A DNA stretch of 64,000 nucleotides. Origin: Actinoplanes derwentensis. GTDB taxonomy: Bacteria > Actinomycetota > Actinomycetes > Mycobacteriales > Micromonosporaceae. Location of the stretch: NCBI RefSeq assembly GCF_900104725.1, contig NZ_LT629758.1, forward strand, positions 3,348,001-3,412,000, in the 5' to 3' direction. Made by a program: the position numbers and the translations under genes. Positions 23,780-33,924 of the stretch are shown here, piece after piece (positions within the stretch are counted from its first letter, which is position 1; each line of letters begins with the position of its first letter). The notes beneath the pieces are model-generated. The model ran no database searches, was not told the origin of the DNA, and was given only the letters and a program-made list of their open reading frames with translations.

Positions 23780-26362
23780 GGTGTGATAGGCGGCGGTGTC
23801 GCCCAGGAAGAACGGTTCGAAGGTGAGACCGCCGGGAGCGGTGAAGGTCAGCGGACGGTCGCCGGGGTGGACGTCGGCGAGGTTCGCGGGCAGCGGCAGG
23901 GTCTGGGTGCTGTCCGACTTGGCGACCAGGGTCAACGGGCCGTAGAGCAGCGACTGCAGAGTGGGGTCGTCGATCGCGCTCTCGGTGTGCAGGCGGTAGG
24001 GGAAGGCGATCTCGACCCTGTCCCGGGTACGCCAGTGCCGATCGACGGCGGCGTAACCGTCCTTGCCAACCCGTACCGCAAGCCTCTTGCCGTTGACCTT
24101 GATCGTGAAGGTGTCCCAGGCCCAGGACGGCACCCGCAGCCGAAGCTCGAACCGGGCGTCGCCGGTGACGGTGAGCGTGCTCGACGGGGTGCGCGGATAG
24201 TCACCGGTCTGGGTCACCGTCACCTTGCGCTCGGTCCAGCGCAATGTTGACGGGATGTACATGTTGACGTAGAGCACGTCATGTCGAGACGACCGGAAGT
24301 AGACCGAGTCCTGGTACTTGGTGTGGTTCTCCAGCCCGGTGCCACCGCAGCAGGTGCCGGTGTTGCCGTAACCCCGGCGCGACCCCGGGCCGACCGGAAC
24401 CATGTAGGTGACCAGCGGATCGGTGGTGCTGTCAGCGTCCCGGCGTGACGCCAGGATCTGGTTGACCAGGGTCTTCTCGTAGTATTCGAAATACCGCGCG
24501 TCGGGTGTCAGGGAGAACAGGTTCCGGGCGACCTTGATCATGTTGTACGCCGCGCACGACTCGGCGTTCGTGGTGCCGACGATGCTGCCGGCGATCACGT
24601 CCCGTTTGCGGAACACCTCACCCTGGCCGGTGCCGCCGTGCGCGTAGGTGCGGTGCGGCACGACCATGTCGTAGAAGTTCGCGGCCGCCGCCCGGTACCG
24701 GGTTCCGGCGCCCAGCTCGAACATCCGCAGATAGCCGAGGAACTGTGGGATGTGCTGGTTGGCGTGCTTCCCGTCGAGCGTGTCGGTGCCGGCCACGCAG
24801 TCCGCGAGCAGTTGCGTGTTGTCGAAGAAGGCGGCCGTCGTCAGGAACGTTCGGTCGCCGGTGAGCGCGGCCAGATCGGCCATCACCTCGTTCATGCCGC
24901 CGTACTCGCCGGCGATGTAGAGCGCCCACATCCGGTCCAGTTGCGCACGCGGCAGTTTCGACAGCCGGGAGTGCACCCACTCCCCCATGCGGCGGGCCAC
25001 CGCGAGCGCGGTCGGGTTGCCACCGAGGGTGTGCGCGTCCAGCAGCCCTCGCATGATCTTGTGGCAGGTGTAGTAGGGCGCCCAGATCGCCGGGTACGTC
25101 ACGTATTGTTCGAGCTGGATGAACTGCGTTTCCGGGTACGCGGCCAGGAAGCCCGCATGGCTCGGGCCCGGTGCTCCGCCGACGCCGGTGACGACGGCCG
25201 CGTCCCAGCTCCGGCCGGACGAGTCGGCGACCGTGGTTCCGGTGGCCTCGTCGAAGTGATAGGCGACCAGGTTGCCCGCGGACGGCCCGGCCGCGATCTC
25301 GGCCTCGGTCAGCGCCCGGTCGAAGAGGTGGAACTCGCCGACCGTGCCCTTCAGTCCGGCGTCACCGTATTGGGAGCGACCGATCCAGTTGTTCTTCGGC
25401 GCGCCCAGAGCCGCCGGTGTCAACGTCATTGACGTGTTGACTCCGGCCGGTACACCGTTGACGTACAGCGTTCCGACTTGACCAGTCAACGTGACGGTCA
25501 AGTCAACCCATTCGCCGACCGGCAGCTGGGTGGACGACTGGATGCGCTGCTCGCCGCCGCTGCCCGCAGTGGTGATGGCGAACCGCGGGCCGCTACCGGT
25601 GTCGATCGTCAGGAACATGTTGACACCGGTGCCGACGCCGAAGTCGAACGCCCGCGACCAGGTGCGCAACTCGTCGATCCGGAGCCGGATCACGATGGTG
25701 GCCGCGGTCAGGCCGTCGACGGTGGCGTCCGGCAGGCCGACGTACTGCCCCTCGCCGTCCCGGTTGAGCACCAGGCCACCGTCGGCCCAGGTGGCGGGCG
25801 GCGGCGGGGTGCCCGGATCGCCGACCTGTTCCGCCCACGCGTCCTGGCACTGCCTGAGCCCGGTGACGACGGCGTCCAGCTTGTCCTTGAACACGGTCTC
25901 GCCGGTGCCTGCCCACGCCTGCGCCAGCATCGACAGGAAGTGGCCGCTGTAGTGGCCACGCAGGTTGCCGGTGGCGTCGTCCCAGCCGCCGGGCGGTTGC
26001 GCGCCGAGGTTGTCCAGCCCGGCCGCGGTCCGGAAGTTGCTGAGAATCCGGTCGGCCGGATAGGCACGGGCGTAGGCCAGAATGCGGTCGCGTTTCTCGG
26101 TGAAGACGCTGGGCGCCAACTCGACCTCGTTCAGGTCGAAGGGCACGGCTTTCCAGGACTTCGGCACGGGCAGCCCGTTGACCGTCCCGCCTGCGGGTTC
26201 GTGGCCGGACGAGTGGCCCGGTTCGTGACCCGGTTCGTGGCCGGGCCCATGACCGGGCTTATGGCCGCCAGCGAAGGCCGGGGCAGGCAGCGCTAGGGAC
26301 GCACCCGCAGCGACGGCCCCGATCTGGAACAGCCGACGGCGGGGGATGGCGTTTCCGGACAT
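23762..26362 (-). CDS. Tat-exported GH146/GH127-type beta-L-arabinofuranosidase with inserted LamG domain
   Basis: This is an 866-residue enzyme. A twin-arginine signal (IPRRRLFQIG) is followed at ~33-57 by a His/Gly/Pro-rich stretch of repeated PGHE-like units. The catalytic barrel (DUF1680 type) is interrupted at ~185-400 by a concanavalin-like LamG domain ending in YHFDEATGTTVADSSGR. The Zn-thiolate centre typical of this clan is visible: E601 and C603 in NAESCAAYNM, C671-C672 in GTCCGGTG. In the family the first Cys of the pair is the nucleophile. Such enzymes release beta-L-arabinofuranose from arabinan or extensin-type glycans. It lies between GH127 and the 1480-residue hydrolase in a probable operon. 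Confidence 0.88.
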   Translation of the reverse strand: MSGNAIPRRRLFQIGAVAAGASLALPAPAFAGGHKPGHGPGHEPGHEPGHSSGHEPAGGTVNGLPVPKSWKAVPFDLNEVELAPSVFTEKRDRILAYARAYPADRILSNFRTAAGLDNLGAQPPGGWDDATGNLRGHYSGHFLSMLAQAWAGTGETVFKDKLDAVVTGLRQCQDAWAEQVGDPGTPPPPATWADGGLVLNRDGEGQYVGLPDATVDGLTAATIVIRLRIDELRTWSRAFDFGVGTGVNMFLTIDTGSGPRFAITTAGSGGEQRIQSSTQLPVGEWVDLTVTLTGQVGTLYVNGVPAGVNTSMTLTPAALGAPKNNWIGRSQYGDAGLKGTVGEFHLFDRALTEAEIAAGPSAGNLVAYHFDEATGTTVADSSGRSWDAAVVTGVGGAPGPSHAGFLAAYPETQFIQLEQYVTYPAIWAPYYTCHKIMRGLLDAHTLGGNPTALAVARRMGEWVHSRLSKLPRAQLDRMWALYIAGEYGGMNEVMADLAALTGDRTFLTTAAFFDNTQLLADCVAGTDTLDGKHANQHIPQFLGYLRMFELGAGTRYRAAAANFYDMVVPHRTYAHGGTGQGEVFRKRDVIAGSIVGTTNAESCAAYNMIKVARNLFSLTPDARYFEYYEKTLVNQILASRRDADSTTDPLVTYMVPVGPGSRRGYGNTGTCCGGTGLENHTKYQDSVYFRSSRHDVLYVNMYIPSTLRWTERKVTVTQTGDYPRTPSSTLTVTGDARFELRLRVPSWAWDTFTIKVNGKRLAVRVGKDGYAAVDRHWRTRDRVEIAFPYRLHTESAIDDPTLQSLLYGPLTLVAKSDSTQTLPLPANLADVHPGDRPLTFTAPGGLTFEPFFLGDTAAYHTYLRRS

Positions 26363-26528
26363 GTCTGGCGCTCACTTCCTGTCGGAGGTCAGGTGTGATC
26401 GCCGGTCACCGACTAAGCGGCGACCGGTGTTGAAACAGATGGCGTCAGTCCGTCGTAGGCGCCCAGAGGCGCAGGTAGAAGGGGTGGGATGTCGTGGGCA
26501 CCCAGAGGCGCAGGGTGACGGGATGGGA

Positions 26529-28412
<1,884 letters not shown>

Positions 28413-28416
28413 GTGA

Positions 28417-29223
28417 TCAACCCTTGAGTGCGCCGGACATGAAACCGCGGACGTAATGCCGTTGAAGGATCAGGAAGAGCACGATGCACGGCAGCGCGAG
28501 CACCACCACACCGGCTTCGGTGGCGCCGAAGTCGACGATGCCCATCACCTGCTGGCGCATGTTCGCCACCGCGAGTGGCAGCGGCGCCTTGTCGGAATCG
28601 CTGATCAGCACCAGTGGGGTGATGAAGTCGTTCCACGCGGCCAGGAAGGCGAACAGGCCGACCGTGATCAGGCCCGGTTTCACCGCCGGGAGCAGGATGT
28701 AGAGCAGCGCCCGGAAACTGCCACAGCCGTCGACCAGCGCCGATTCGGGTAGTTCCTTCGGCACCGCCTCGAACGAGATCCGCATCATGAACGTCGCGAA
28801 CGGCAACTGGAACATGGTCAGCACCAGCGACAACCCGACGAGTGAGTTCTGCAGGCCCAGTTCGTTGAGGAGCACGTAGAGCGGAATGAGCAGGGTCGCG
28901 TACGGCACCATCAGGATCGCCAGCGTCACCAGGAACAGCGCGTCCTTACCGGGGAACCGGAACATCGCGAACGCGTACCCACCGAGTAGCGAGACGACCA
29001 GGGTGAACAGCACCGTCATCAGCGACACCATGGTGGAGTTGAGCAGGTACTGCCCGATGCCGGCCTGATAGTCCACCAGGGTCTGGTAGTTGCCGAAACC
29101 CCAGCCGTGGGTCTGCGCGGTGCCCGCCTGCGGACTGACCGACGCGACACTCGCCCACAGCAGCGGAAAGAGGAAGAGCAGGGCCAGGCCGCCGGTGACC
29201 ACCCGTTGCGGGGTACGGAACAC
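28417..29223 (-). CDS. Carbohydrate ABC transporter permease (MalG type)
   Basis: This is a 268-residue inner-membrane permease with six predicted helices. The cytoplasmic EAA-like loop is ESALVDGCGSFRALLYILLP. It starts at GTG; GGAGG lies at the end of the preceding permease gene and the gap is only 3 bp, so translation is coupled. With the MalF-type permease and the binding lipoprotein it forms a CUT1 importer for oligosaccharides, here probably arabino-oligosaccharides. No ATPase gene is in the locus. Confidence 0.93.
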   Translation of the reverse strand: MFRTPQRVVTGGLALLFLFPLLWASVASVSPQAGTAQTHGWGFGNYQTLVDYQAGIGQYLLNSTMVSLMTVLFTLVVSLLGGYAFAMFRFPGKDALFLVTLAILMVPYATLLIPLYVLLNELGLQNSLVGLSLVLTMFQLPFATFMMRISFEAVPKELPESALVDGCGSFRALLYILLPAVKPGLITVGLFAFLAAWNDFITPLVLISDSDKAPLPLAVANMRQQVMGIVDFGATEAGVVVLALPCIVLFLILQRHYVRGFMSGALKG

Positions 29224-29226
29224 GCG

Positions 29227-30066
29227 TCACCCCTCCTTGTCGCGTAGGCCGCGGAACTGCAGCACGTTGACGATGAGCAGGGTGGCGAGCACGAGAAGCG
29301 ACAGAGCCGCGGCACGGCCGAGGTTGTTCTGGCCGTAGAACGCCATGTTGTAGATGAGCTGGACGACCGTGATCGTGCTGTTGTCCGGGCCGCCCTTGGT
29401 GAGGATGTAGAACTGGTCGAACGCCAGCATCGACCCGGTGACGCAGAGGATCGCGCACAGTGCCAGCGACGACCTGAGGAGTGGCACGGTGACGTACCGG
29501 AAGGTTTGAAAACGGCTCGCGCCGTCCAATCGGGCCGCCTCGTAGACGTCACCCGGAATGGCCTGCAGTCCGACCAGCAGCAGAAGCATGTAGAAACCGG
29601 CGAAACGCCACACGATCAAGGCGACCGTCGACCACAGTGCCGCGTTGGGCGTACCCAGGAAGGATTCGATCCCGAGAAACTCCAGCGGGGTGCTCTGCGG
29701 CGAATAGAGCGCGTAGAAGAGCAGCGAGGCGGAGGCCAGGCCCAGGGCGCTCGGGACCAGGAACGAGGTCCGCAGGAACCCGGTCCACCGGCTCGACTCC
29801 TGCACGATCAGGGCCAGGATCAGCGCCAGTGCGAGCAGGATGACCGTGGTGACCACGGTGTATTTGAGAGTGAACCAGATCGCCGGCCCGAACAGCCGGT
29901 CGTCGAACACGTCCTGGAAGTTCTCCGGCGCGTTGAAACCGCGATTGCCGGTGAGCAGGCGCCAGTCGGAGACCGACATCCGGGTCACCATGGCGATCGG
30001 CAGGACGAAGAAGATCAGCACGAACAGGGCGGTCGGTGCCGCGTAGGCCCAGCCCTTGAATTTCAC
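29227..30066 (-). CDS. Carbohydrate ABC transporter permease (MalF type)
   Basis: This is a 279-residue permease with six predicted helices. Its EAA loop is EAARLDGASRFQTFRYVTVP, the normal site for ATPase contact. It starts at GTG with GGAG upstream. A 12-bp hairpin separates it from the binding-protein gene and may lower its expression relative to the receptor. Confidence 0.93.
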   Translation of the reverse strand: MKFKGWAYAAPTALFVLIFFVLPIAMVTRMSVSDWRLLTGNRGFNAPENFQDVFDDRLFGPAIWFTLKYTVVTTVILLALALILALIVQESSRWTGFLRTSFLVPSALGLASASLLFYALYSPQSTPLEFLGIESFLGTPNAALWSTVALIVWRFAGFYMLLLLVGLQAIPGDVYEAARLDGASRFQTFRYVTVPLLRSSLALCAILCVTGSMLAFDQFYILTKGGPDNSTITVVQLIYNMAFYGQNNLGRAAALSLLVLATLLIVNVLQFRGLRDKEG

Positions 30067-30092
30067 TGTCTGTTACTCCGCATTCGGATCGG

Positions 30093-30122
30093 CCGGTGGC
30101 GCTTCTTGCAAAGCGCCACCGG
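30093..30122 (-). terminator. Hairpin between binding-protein and permease genes
   Basis: A perfect 12-bp stem (CCGGTGGCGCTT) with a 6-nt loop and no U tract. In comparable operons such elements stabilise the upstream mRNA or partly terminate, giving more binding protein than permease. Confidence 0.65.
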
Positions 30123-30126
30123 TATC

Positions 30127-31446
30127 TCATTGACCCAGTACCTGGCTCAGCGCCTCGTTGTCCTTGGCCAGACCCGCCGGGTCGCCGTAGACCTGATTGC
30201 GGAACAGGGTCACCCACGGGCTGCCCGGCGCGTTGAACGCCTGCTGGAAGTTGACCGCCACCGGTGTCCGGCTCTGCGCGGCCCCGGCCACCTTGTTGAT
30301 CGTGGCGACCCGCGGGTCCTTGGCCGAGTACTGGTTCTCGGTCAGGTCCGAGCGGGCCACCGTGCTGTTCCCGGCGGCGAGCACCTCCACCTGGGCGGCC
30401 TCCGACGTCAGCCAGGACAGGAAGTTCCACGCCTGCTGGGTCTTCGTGGAGTCCTTCGAGATGCCGATGCCGTCGCCGCCGACGAAGGTCGAGCCCTCGC
30501 CCGCCGTCACACCCGGGATCGCGGTCACGCCCACGTCGACGGTCTTGGCGGCGGTCGGCAGGAGCGTCGCCGGGTACGGCATCACGCCGACCTTGCCCTC
30601 CTGGAACGCGGCGACCCAGGTGGCCCCGGTCTCGTCCTTGGCACCCGGCGCGATCGCACCGGCGGTCTGCAGGTCACGCCAGGTGCTGTAGACCTTCTGC
30701 GCGGCCGGGCCGTCCAGCAGCGACTTCTTACCCCCGTCGGCGGTCACCTCCTCGCCGCTGGCCCAGATCATCGGGAACCAGGTGAACACGTTGCAGCCGC
30801 CGCAGTTGCCACCGAAGTAGGTGCCGTAGGTGTCCCTCTTCTTCAGCTTCTGCACGGCCAGGGCCTGCGCCTTGAACTCGTCGAGGGTGGCCGGGCCCTT
30901 CTCCGGGTCCAGGCCGGCCTCCCGGTACAGATCCTTGTTCCAGAAGATCACCGAGAGGTCCAGCACGAACGGGAGGACATACTTCTTGCCCTCGTACGTA
31001 CCCGCCTCCAGGTGTCCTTTATTGATCTTGTCGGCATACGACAGCTGGCCCAGTGACTCGGTCAGGTCGTGGAAGAGTCCCGCCTCGGTCCAGTTCGGCA
31101 CGTAGACGATGTCCGCCGCGAACAGGTCCGGCAGGCCACCGCCCCCGGCCGCCGCGCCCACCTTCGCCACGTAGTCGTCGTTCGGGACGATGGTGAGCTT
31201 GACCTGGTTCTTATGAGCTTTGTTGTACGCGTCGACAAGGGATTTCGCCTGCAGTTCCAGCGGCGCCCGGGTCCACAGGGTCAGTTCCGAACCGTCGTCG
31301 ACACCCTCCGCACCGGCCCCGGCGACCGGCGCGGCCGTCCCCTCGTCACCACTGGACGAACAGGCGGCGACGGCGGTGGTCATCAGGGCGGCCAGAGCGG
31401 TCCACACGACCGCCCGGTGTACGCCACTCAACAGGTTTCTTCGCAC
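30127..31446 (-). CDS. Sugar ABC transporter substrate-binding lipoprotein
   Basis: This is a 439-residue extracellular receptor of the MalE/CUT1 type. GTG 31446 is chosen because GGAGG lies 7-11 nt upstream and a good lipoprotein signal follows (lipobox AVAAC). Longer upstream reading is non-coding in character. The mature part has LTLWTRAPLE near the start, FPMIWASGEEVTADGG and NFLSWLTSEAAQ later, as expected for family 1 solute-binding proteins. It is the first gene of the glycan run and would set ligand specificity. Confidence 0.9.
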   Translation of the reverse strand: MRRNLLSGVHRAVVWTALAALMTTAVAACSSSGDEGTAAPVAGAGAEGVDDGSELTLWTRAPLELQAKSLVDAYNKAHKNQVKLTIVPNDDYVAKVGAAAGGGGLPDLFAADIVYVPNWTEAGLFHDLTESLGQLSYADKINKGHLEAGTYEGKKYVLPFVLDLSVIFWNKDLYREAGLDPEKGPATLDEFKAQALAVQKLKKRDTYGTYFGGNCGGCNVFTWFPMIWASGEEVTADGGKKSLLDGPAAQKVYSTWRDLQTAGAIAPGAKDETGATWVAAFQEGKVGVMPYPATLLPTAAKTVDVGVTAIPGVTAGEGSTFVGGDGIGISKDSTKTQQAWNFLSWLTSEAAQVEVLAAGNSTVARSDLTENQYSAKDPRVATINKVAGAAQSRTPVAVNFQQAFNAPGSPWVTLFRNQVYGDPAGLAKDNEALSQVLGQ

Positions 31447-31481
31447 GAAGCACCTCCATGGGCACTTGTTTCGGCAAGTTT

Positions 31482-31503
31482 CGCTACCCGGTGGCAGGTA
31501 GCG
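31482..31503. promoter_or_regulatory. Inverted repeat in the 5' leader of the glycan operon
   Basis: CGCTACC and GGTAGCG flank an 8-nt spacer within the untranslated leader of the binding-protein mRNA. It could be an operator or an mRNA hairpin. Confidence 0.45.
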
Positions 31504-31551
31504 GTCATATATGCAGCTCAGATGGCTGCAGCAGGTAATCCAAGAAGGACC

Positions 31552-31563
31552 GAAAAGGTTTTC
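31552..31563. promoter_or_regulatory. Candidate operator at the glycan operon start site
   Basis: GAAAAGGTTTTC, an inverted repeat of GAAAA/TTTTC, lies just downstream of the predicted -10 box, around the expected transcription start. This is a typical repressor position. No regulator gene is adjacent. Confidence 0.45.
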
Positions 31564-31566
31564 AGA

Positions 31567-31596
31567 AACGTAATACTCCGGGAATTGCCCTGTCAA
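31567..31596 (-). promoter_or_regulatory. Promoter of the glycan operon
   Basis: On the minus strand TTGACA is followed after 18 nt by TACGTT, a good housekeeping sigma-factor match, ~120 bp upstream of the binding-protein start. Confidence 0.6.
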
Positions 31597-31629
31597 GGCT
31601 TTCGATCCCCCCGCCGGCCGAGGCGGGCT

Positions 31630-31977
31630 GTGCGGGCCGGATGTCGCGGCGTCCCCACCGAACTCGACATCAGGCTGGTCCTGCCGCCCCTGCTGTCCGG
31701 CACCGCCTGGAGCACCGGCTACTGGCGGGGCATCGTCACGCTCACCGCCGTCGCCCTGGCGCTGGCGCTGATCCGGGCCCGCGCGCTACGGCTGCGGGAG
31801 CACGCGGCGGATCAAGTGGCGGGGCGGCGGGGCGGCGGGCCGGAACCGGTCACCGCGATGCCGGCGGGCGCCACCGAGCCGACCGGCGGGATGTTCCTGC
31901 TGTTCGTCACCGTCACCTATGTGAGCCTGACCCTCCTCTCCCCGCTGTTCGTGCTGGCCGGCCACCTCACTACCTGA
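31630..31977 (+). CDS. Putative small membrane protein
   Basis: This 115-residue frame has normal codon bias and two hydrophobic segments (GIVTLTAVALALALI and MFLLFVTVTYVSLTLLSPLF), separated by a basic loop. The GTG start is uncertain and no ribosome binding site is evident. The function is not recognised. It could also be the remnant of a longer gene. Confidence 0.45.
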   Translation: MRAGCRGVPTELDIRLVLPPLLSGTAWSTGYWRGIVTLTAVALALALIRARALRLREHAADQVAGRRGGGPEPVTAMPAGATEPTGGMFLLFVTVTYVSLTLLSPLFVLAGHLTT

Positions 31978-32063
31978 CCCGTCGGCGCAGCTCCTGCTGC
32001 TCCTGTTGATCGTGGTGATACCGCTCCCGTCATGAACCGTCTCCGGACGGCACCGATCTCATC

Positions 32064-32339
32064 GTGACGTCGACGACCGAGATCCCCCGCCGGTGGTACT
32101 CCACCGTGTTCCAGCGACGCCAGCGCTGCATGGCCGTCGGGCGCAACGAGATCTGCGTGCAGTGGACTGCCGAGGCCGTCAACGCCCTGCCCCGCCGCCG
32201 AACCGGCCGACTCGACGAACTGGGCGACACGGCGCTGGCGGCAGCCCTGGCCGATCTGCGCCGGAGGCGAGGTTGGCACACCCGAGAGGCGTACACGTGT
32301 CCGTATCTGGTCGCGAATCACCTAGTCTCGGGCCTATAG
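32064..32339 (+). CDS. Hypothetical small protein (doubtful)
   Basis: This 91-residue Arg-rich frame starts at GTG. Codon bias is fair in the first two thirds and weaker at the end. No motif was recognised. If it is not a gene, the 31978-32347 stretch holds only the -10 box of the next gene. Confidence 0.38.
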   Translation: MTSTTEIPRRWYSTVFQRRQRCMAVGRNEICVQWTAEAVNALPRRRTGRLDELGDTALAAALADLRRRRGWHTREAYTCPYLVANHLVSGL

Positions 32340-32340
32340 T
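32335..32340 (+). promoter_or_regulatory. -10 box of a leaderless promoter
   Basis: TATAGT ends 7 nt before ATG 32348, with no ribosome binding site between. Confidence 0.55.
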
Positions 32341-32347
32341 CTCGCGC

Positions 32348-32719
32348 ATGACTTCGTCGTTGTACCTGGTCGGCAACCGGGAGATCCGTCAAATGCTTGG
32401 CGACATCAGCCGTCAGCGCGTCTACCAGCTCACCTCCCGGCCGGACTTCCCCTCACCCGTCGCCAGCCTCTCCCAGGGCAAGGTCTGGCGGGGTGAGGAC
32501 GTCGAAGCGTGGATGGAGCACAAACGCCGACCACGCTTCCCCACGCCACTCGATCCATCGCAGCCGGACGACCCGACGGCACCGGAGATCCCGCGGGTTC
32601 CCGGCGACTGGGCCGGTGCCGCCGCGAGGCCCGGGTTCACCGCCCCGGCACCCCGCCCCTACGACCGCTCGACACTGATCCCGTGCTGCCTGCACGCGCT
32701 GGAGCACCGCACCTCCTGA
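32348..32719 (+). CDS. AlpA-like winged/MerR-type DNA-binding protein
   Basis: This 123-residue protein has an N-terminal small helix-turn-helix: VGNREIRQMLGDISRQRVYQL, then PSPVASLSQGKVWRGEDVEAWM. The layout matches the AlpA/excisionase family, which regulate promoters or assist recombinases. The C-terminal half is Pro-rich and probably disordered. No integrase or phage gene is near, so this is likely a stand-alone regulator. It is followed by a strong terminator. Confidence 0.72.
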   Translation: MTSSLYLVGNREIRQMLGDISRQRVYQLTSRPDFPSPVASLSQGKVWRGEDVEAWMEHKRRPRFPTPLDPSQPDDPTAPEIPRVPGDWAGAAARPGFTAPAPRPYDRSTLIPCCLHALEHRTS

Positions 32720-32730
32720 ATCGTCCCGGT

Positions 32731-32769
32731 GACGCCGCTTCGCCCGGCCTTCCCCGGCGAAGCGGCGTC
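32731..32769. terminator. Bidirectional terminator
   Basis: A 14-bp perfect stem (GACGCCGCTTCGCC) with an 11-nt loop lies between convergent AlpA-like and GNAT genes. Confidence 0.78.
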
Positions 32770-32770
32770 C

Positions 32771-33283
32771 TCACCGGACCATCGAGTGCCGCCGGGCCGC
32801 CAGTTCGAGCACCCACGTCTGCCCGGTGACCGGATGCCCGAACCCAGCGTGCGGCTCCGCACCGGCGAGCACGAAACCCTCCGCCTGATAGATCTTGCGG
32901 GCCGACTCCAGCCCGTCGACGGTCCACAGGACAACCCGCCGATAACCCCGATCAAGGGCGAATTCCAGCGCTTGCCGTACGAGTCGAGCACCAGCCCCGA
33001 GCCCACGGGCCGCCGGACTGACGAGCAGAACGCGCAGTCGAGCGACATCGGGCATGTCATCCGCGACCAGGGCCACGCTGCCGACCCGTTCGCCGTCCCG
33101 CTCAGCGATCCACAGTGCTTCCCGCGCCGGGTCGTGCCCTGCGGCGAAGTCGGCGACGATCCGGGCGACCATCGTCTCGAACGCGGTCGTCCACCCGAAC
33201 TCCCGGTGGTAGACCTCCCCGTGGACCATCACGACCCAGCCCAGGTCCCCGGCCCGGTCAGCCTGCCGAACGGACAGCATCAC
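32771..33283 (-). CDS. GNAT family N-acetyltransferase
   Basis: This 170-residue protein has the GNAT acetyl-CoA site in RVLLVSPAARGLGAGARLV, and the following YRRVVLWTVDGLESARKIYQAEGF is typical of small-molecule acetyltransferases. It starts at GTG 33283 or ATG 33280. It is divergent from a TetR gene with a 22-bp palindrome between them, so it is probably repressed by that TetR. The substrate is unknown. Confidence 0.88.
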   Translation of the reverse strand: MMLSVRQADRAGDLGWVVMVHGEVYHREFGWTTAFETMVARIVADFAAGHDPAREALWIAERDGERVGSVALVADDMPDVARLRVLLVSPAARGLGAGARLVRQALEFALDRGYRRVVLWTVDGLESARKIYQAEGFVLAGAEPHAGFGHPVTGQTWVLELAARRHSMVR

Positions 33284-33294
33284 GCACCCCCAGC

Positions 33295-33316
33295 CACTGA
33301 AACAGTCGTTTCAGTG
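33295..33316. promoter_or_regulatory. TetR operator
   Basis: CACTGAAAC-AGTC-GTTTCAGTG, 9-bp perfect arms. It is centred between the GNAT and TetR starts and overlaps where both promoters must lie. Confidence 0.78.
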
Positions 33317-33321
33317 CCAGG

Positions 33322-33327
33322 TACGCT
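33322..33327 (+). promoter_or_regulatory. -10 box for the TetR gene (leaderless)
   Basis: TACGCT ends 6 nt before GTG 33334 and abuts the operator palindrome. Confidence 0.5.
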
Positions 33328-33333
33328 ACCCGT

Positions 33334-33924
33334 GTGCCCGACGAACCGACAACCGTGTCCCCCCGGCAGGCCGAACTACTGGAGGCCGCCTACCGGTACG
33401 CACTCGACCACGGCCTGACCGACCTGTCGCTACGCCCGCTGGCCGCCGAGATCGGTTCCAGCCCCCGGGTGCTGCTGTTCCTGTTCGGCAGCAAGGAGGG
33501 CCTGGTCCGGGCCCTGCTGGCCCGGGCCCGCACCGACGAACTGACCCTGCTGAACCGCCTCGGCCCACAGGCCGGCCTGACCGAGGCGGCCACCCGGATC
33601 TGGGAATGGCTGTCCGACGACCAGCACCGCCCGCTGCTACGACTGTGGGTGGAGGCGTACGCCCGCTCGCTCGTCGACCCGACCGGCCCGTGGGCCGGCT
33701 TCGCCCGCACCACCGTCGAGGACTGGCTCGACGTCCTGGCCGCCTGCCAATCCCCGGCGACCCGCTCCACCCCACAGGCCCTGACCCAGCGAACCCTGAC
33801 CCTGACGATCCTGCGAGGTGCCCTGCTGGACCTGCTGGCCACCGGCGACCACGCCCGCACAACCGCCGCGGTAGCCCGAGCCTTGACCCTCGGCCTACTC
33901 GACCCCGCAGACTCGAAGCCATGA
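33334..33924 (+). CDS. TetR family transcriptional regulator
   Basis: This 196-residue repressor has its helix-turn-helix at ~10-55 (YALDHGLTDLSLRPLAAEIG, SPRVLLFLFGSKEGLV). The long helical C-terminal part would bind a ligand. It probably controls itself and the divergent acetyltransferase through the palindrome upstream. The stop overlaps the start of a 72-residue gene as ATGA. Confidence 0.9.
   Translation: MPDEPTTVSPRQAELLEAAYRYALDHGLTDLSLRPLAAEIGSSPRVLLFLFGSKEGLVRALLARARTDELTLLNRLGPQAGLTEAATRIWEWLSDDQHRPLLRLWVEAYARSLVDPTGPWAGFARTTVEDWLDVLAACQSPATRSTPQALTQRTLTLTILRGALLDLLATGDHARTTAAVARALTLGLLDPADSKP

Noticed and set aside
31447..31596. Longer start for the sugar-binding lipoprotein
   Set aside because: The extension would place residues before the lipoprotein signal; the GTG at 31446 has a strong Shine-Dalgarno sequence.
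32348..32719. AlpA-like gene as evidence for a prophage or integrated element
   Set aside because: No integrase, att-like repeat, tRNA or phage gene was seen nearby.
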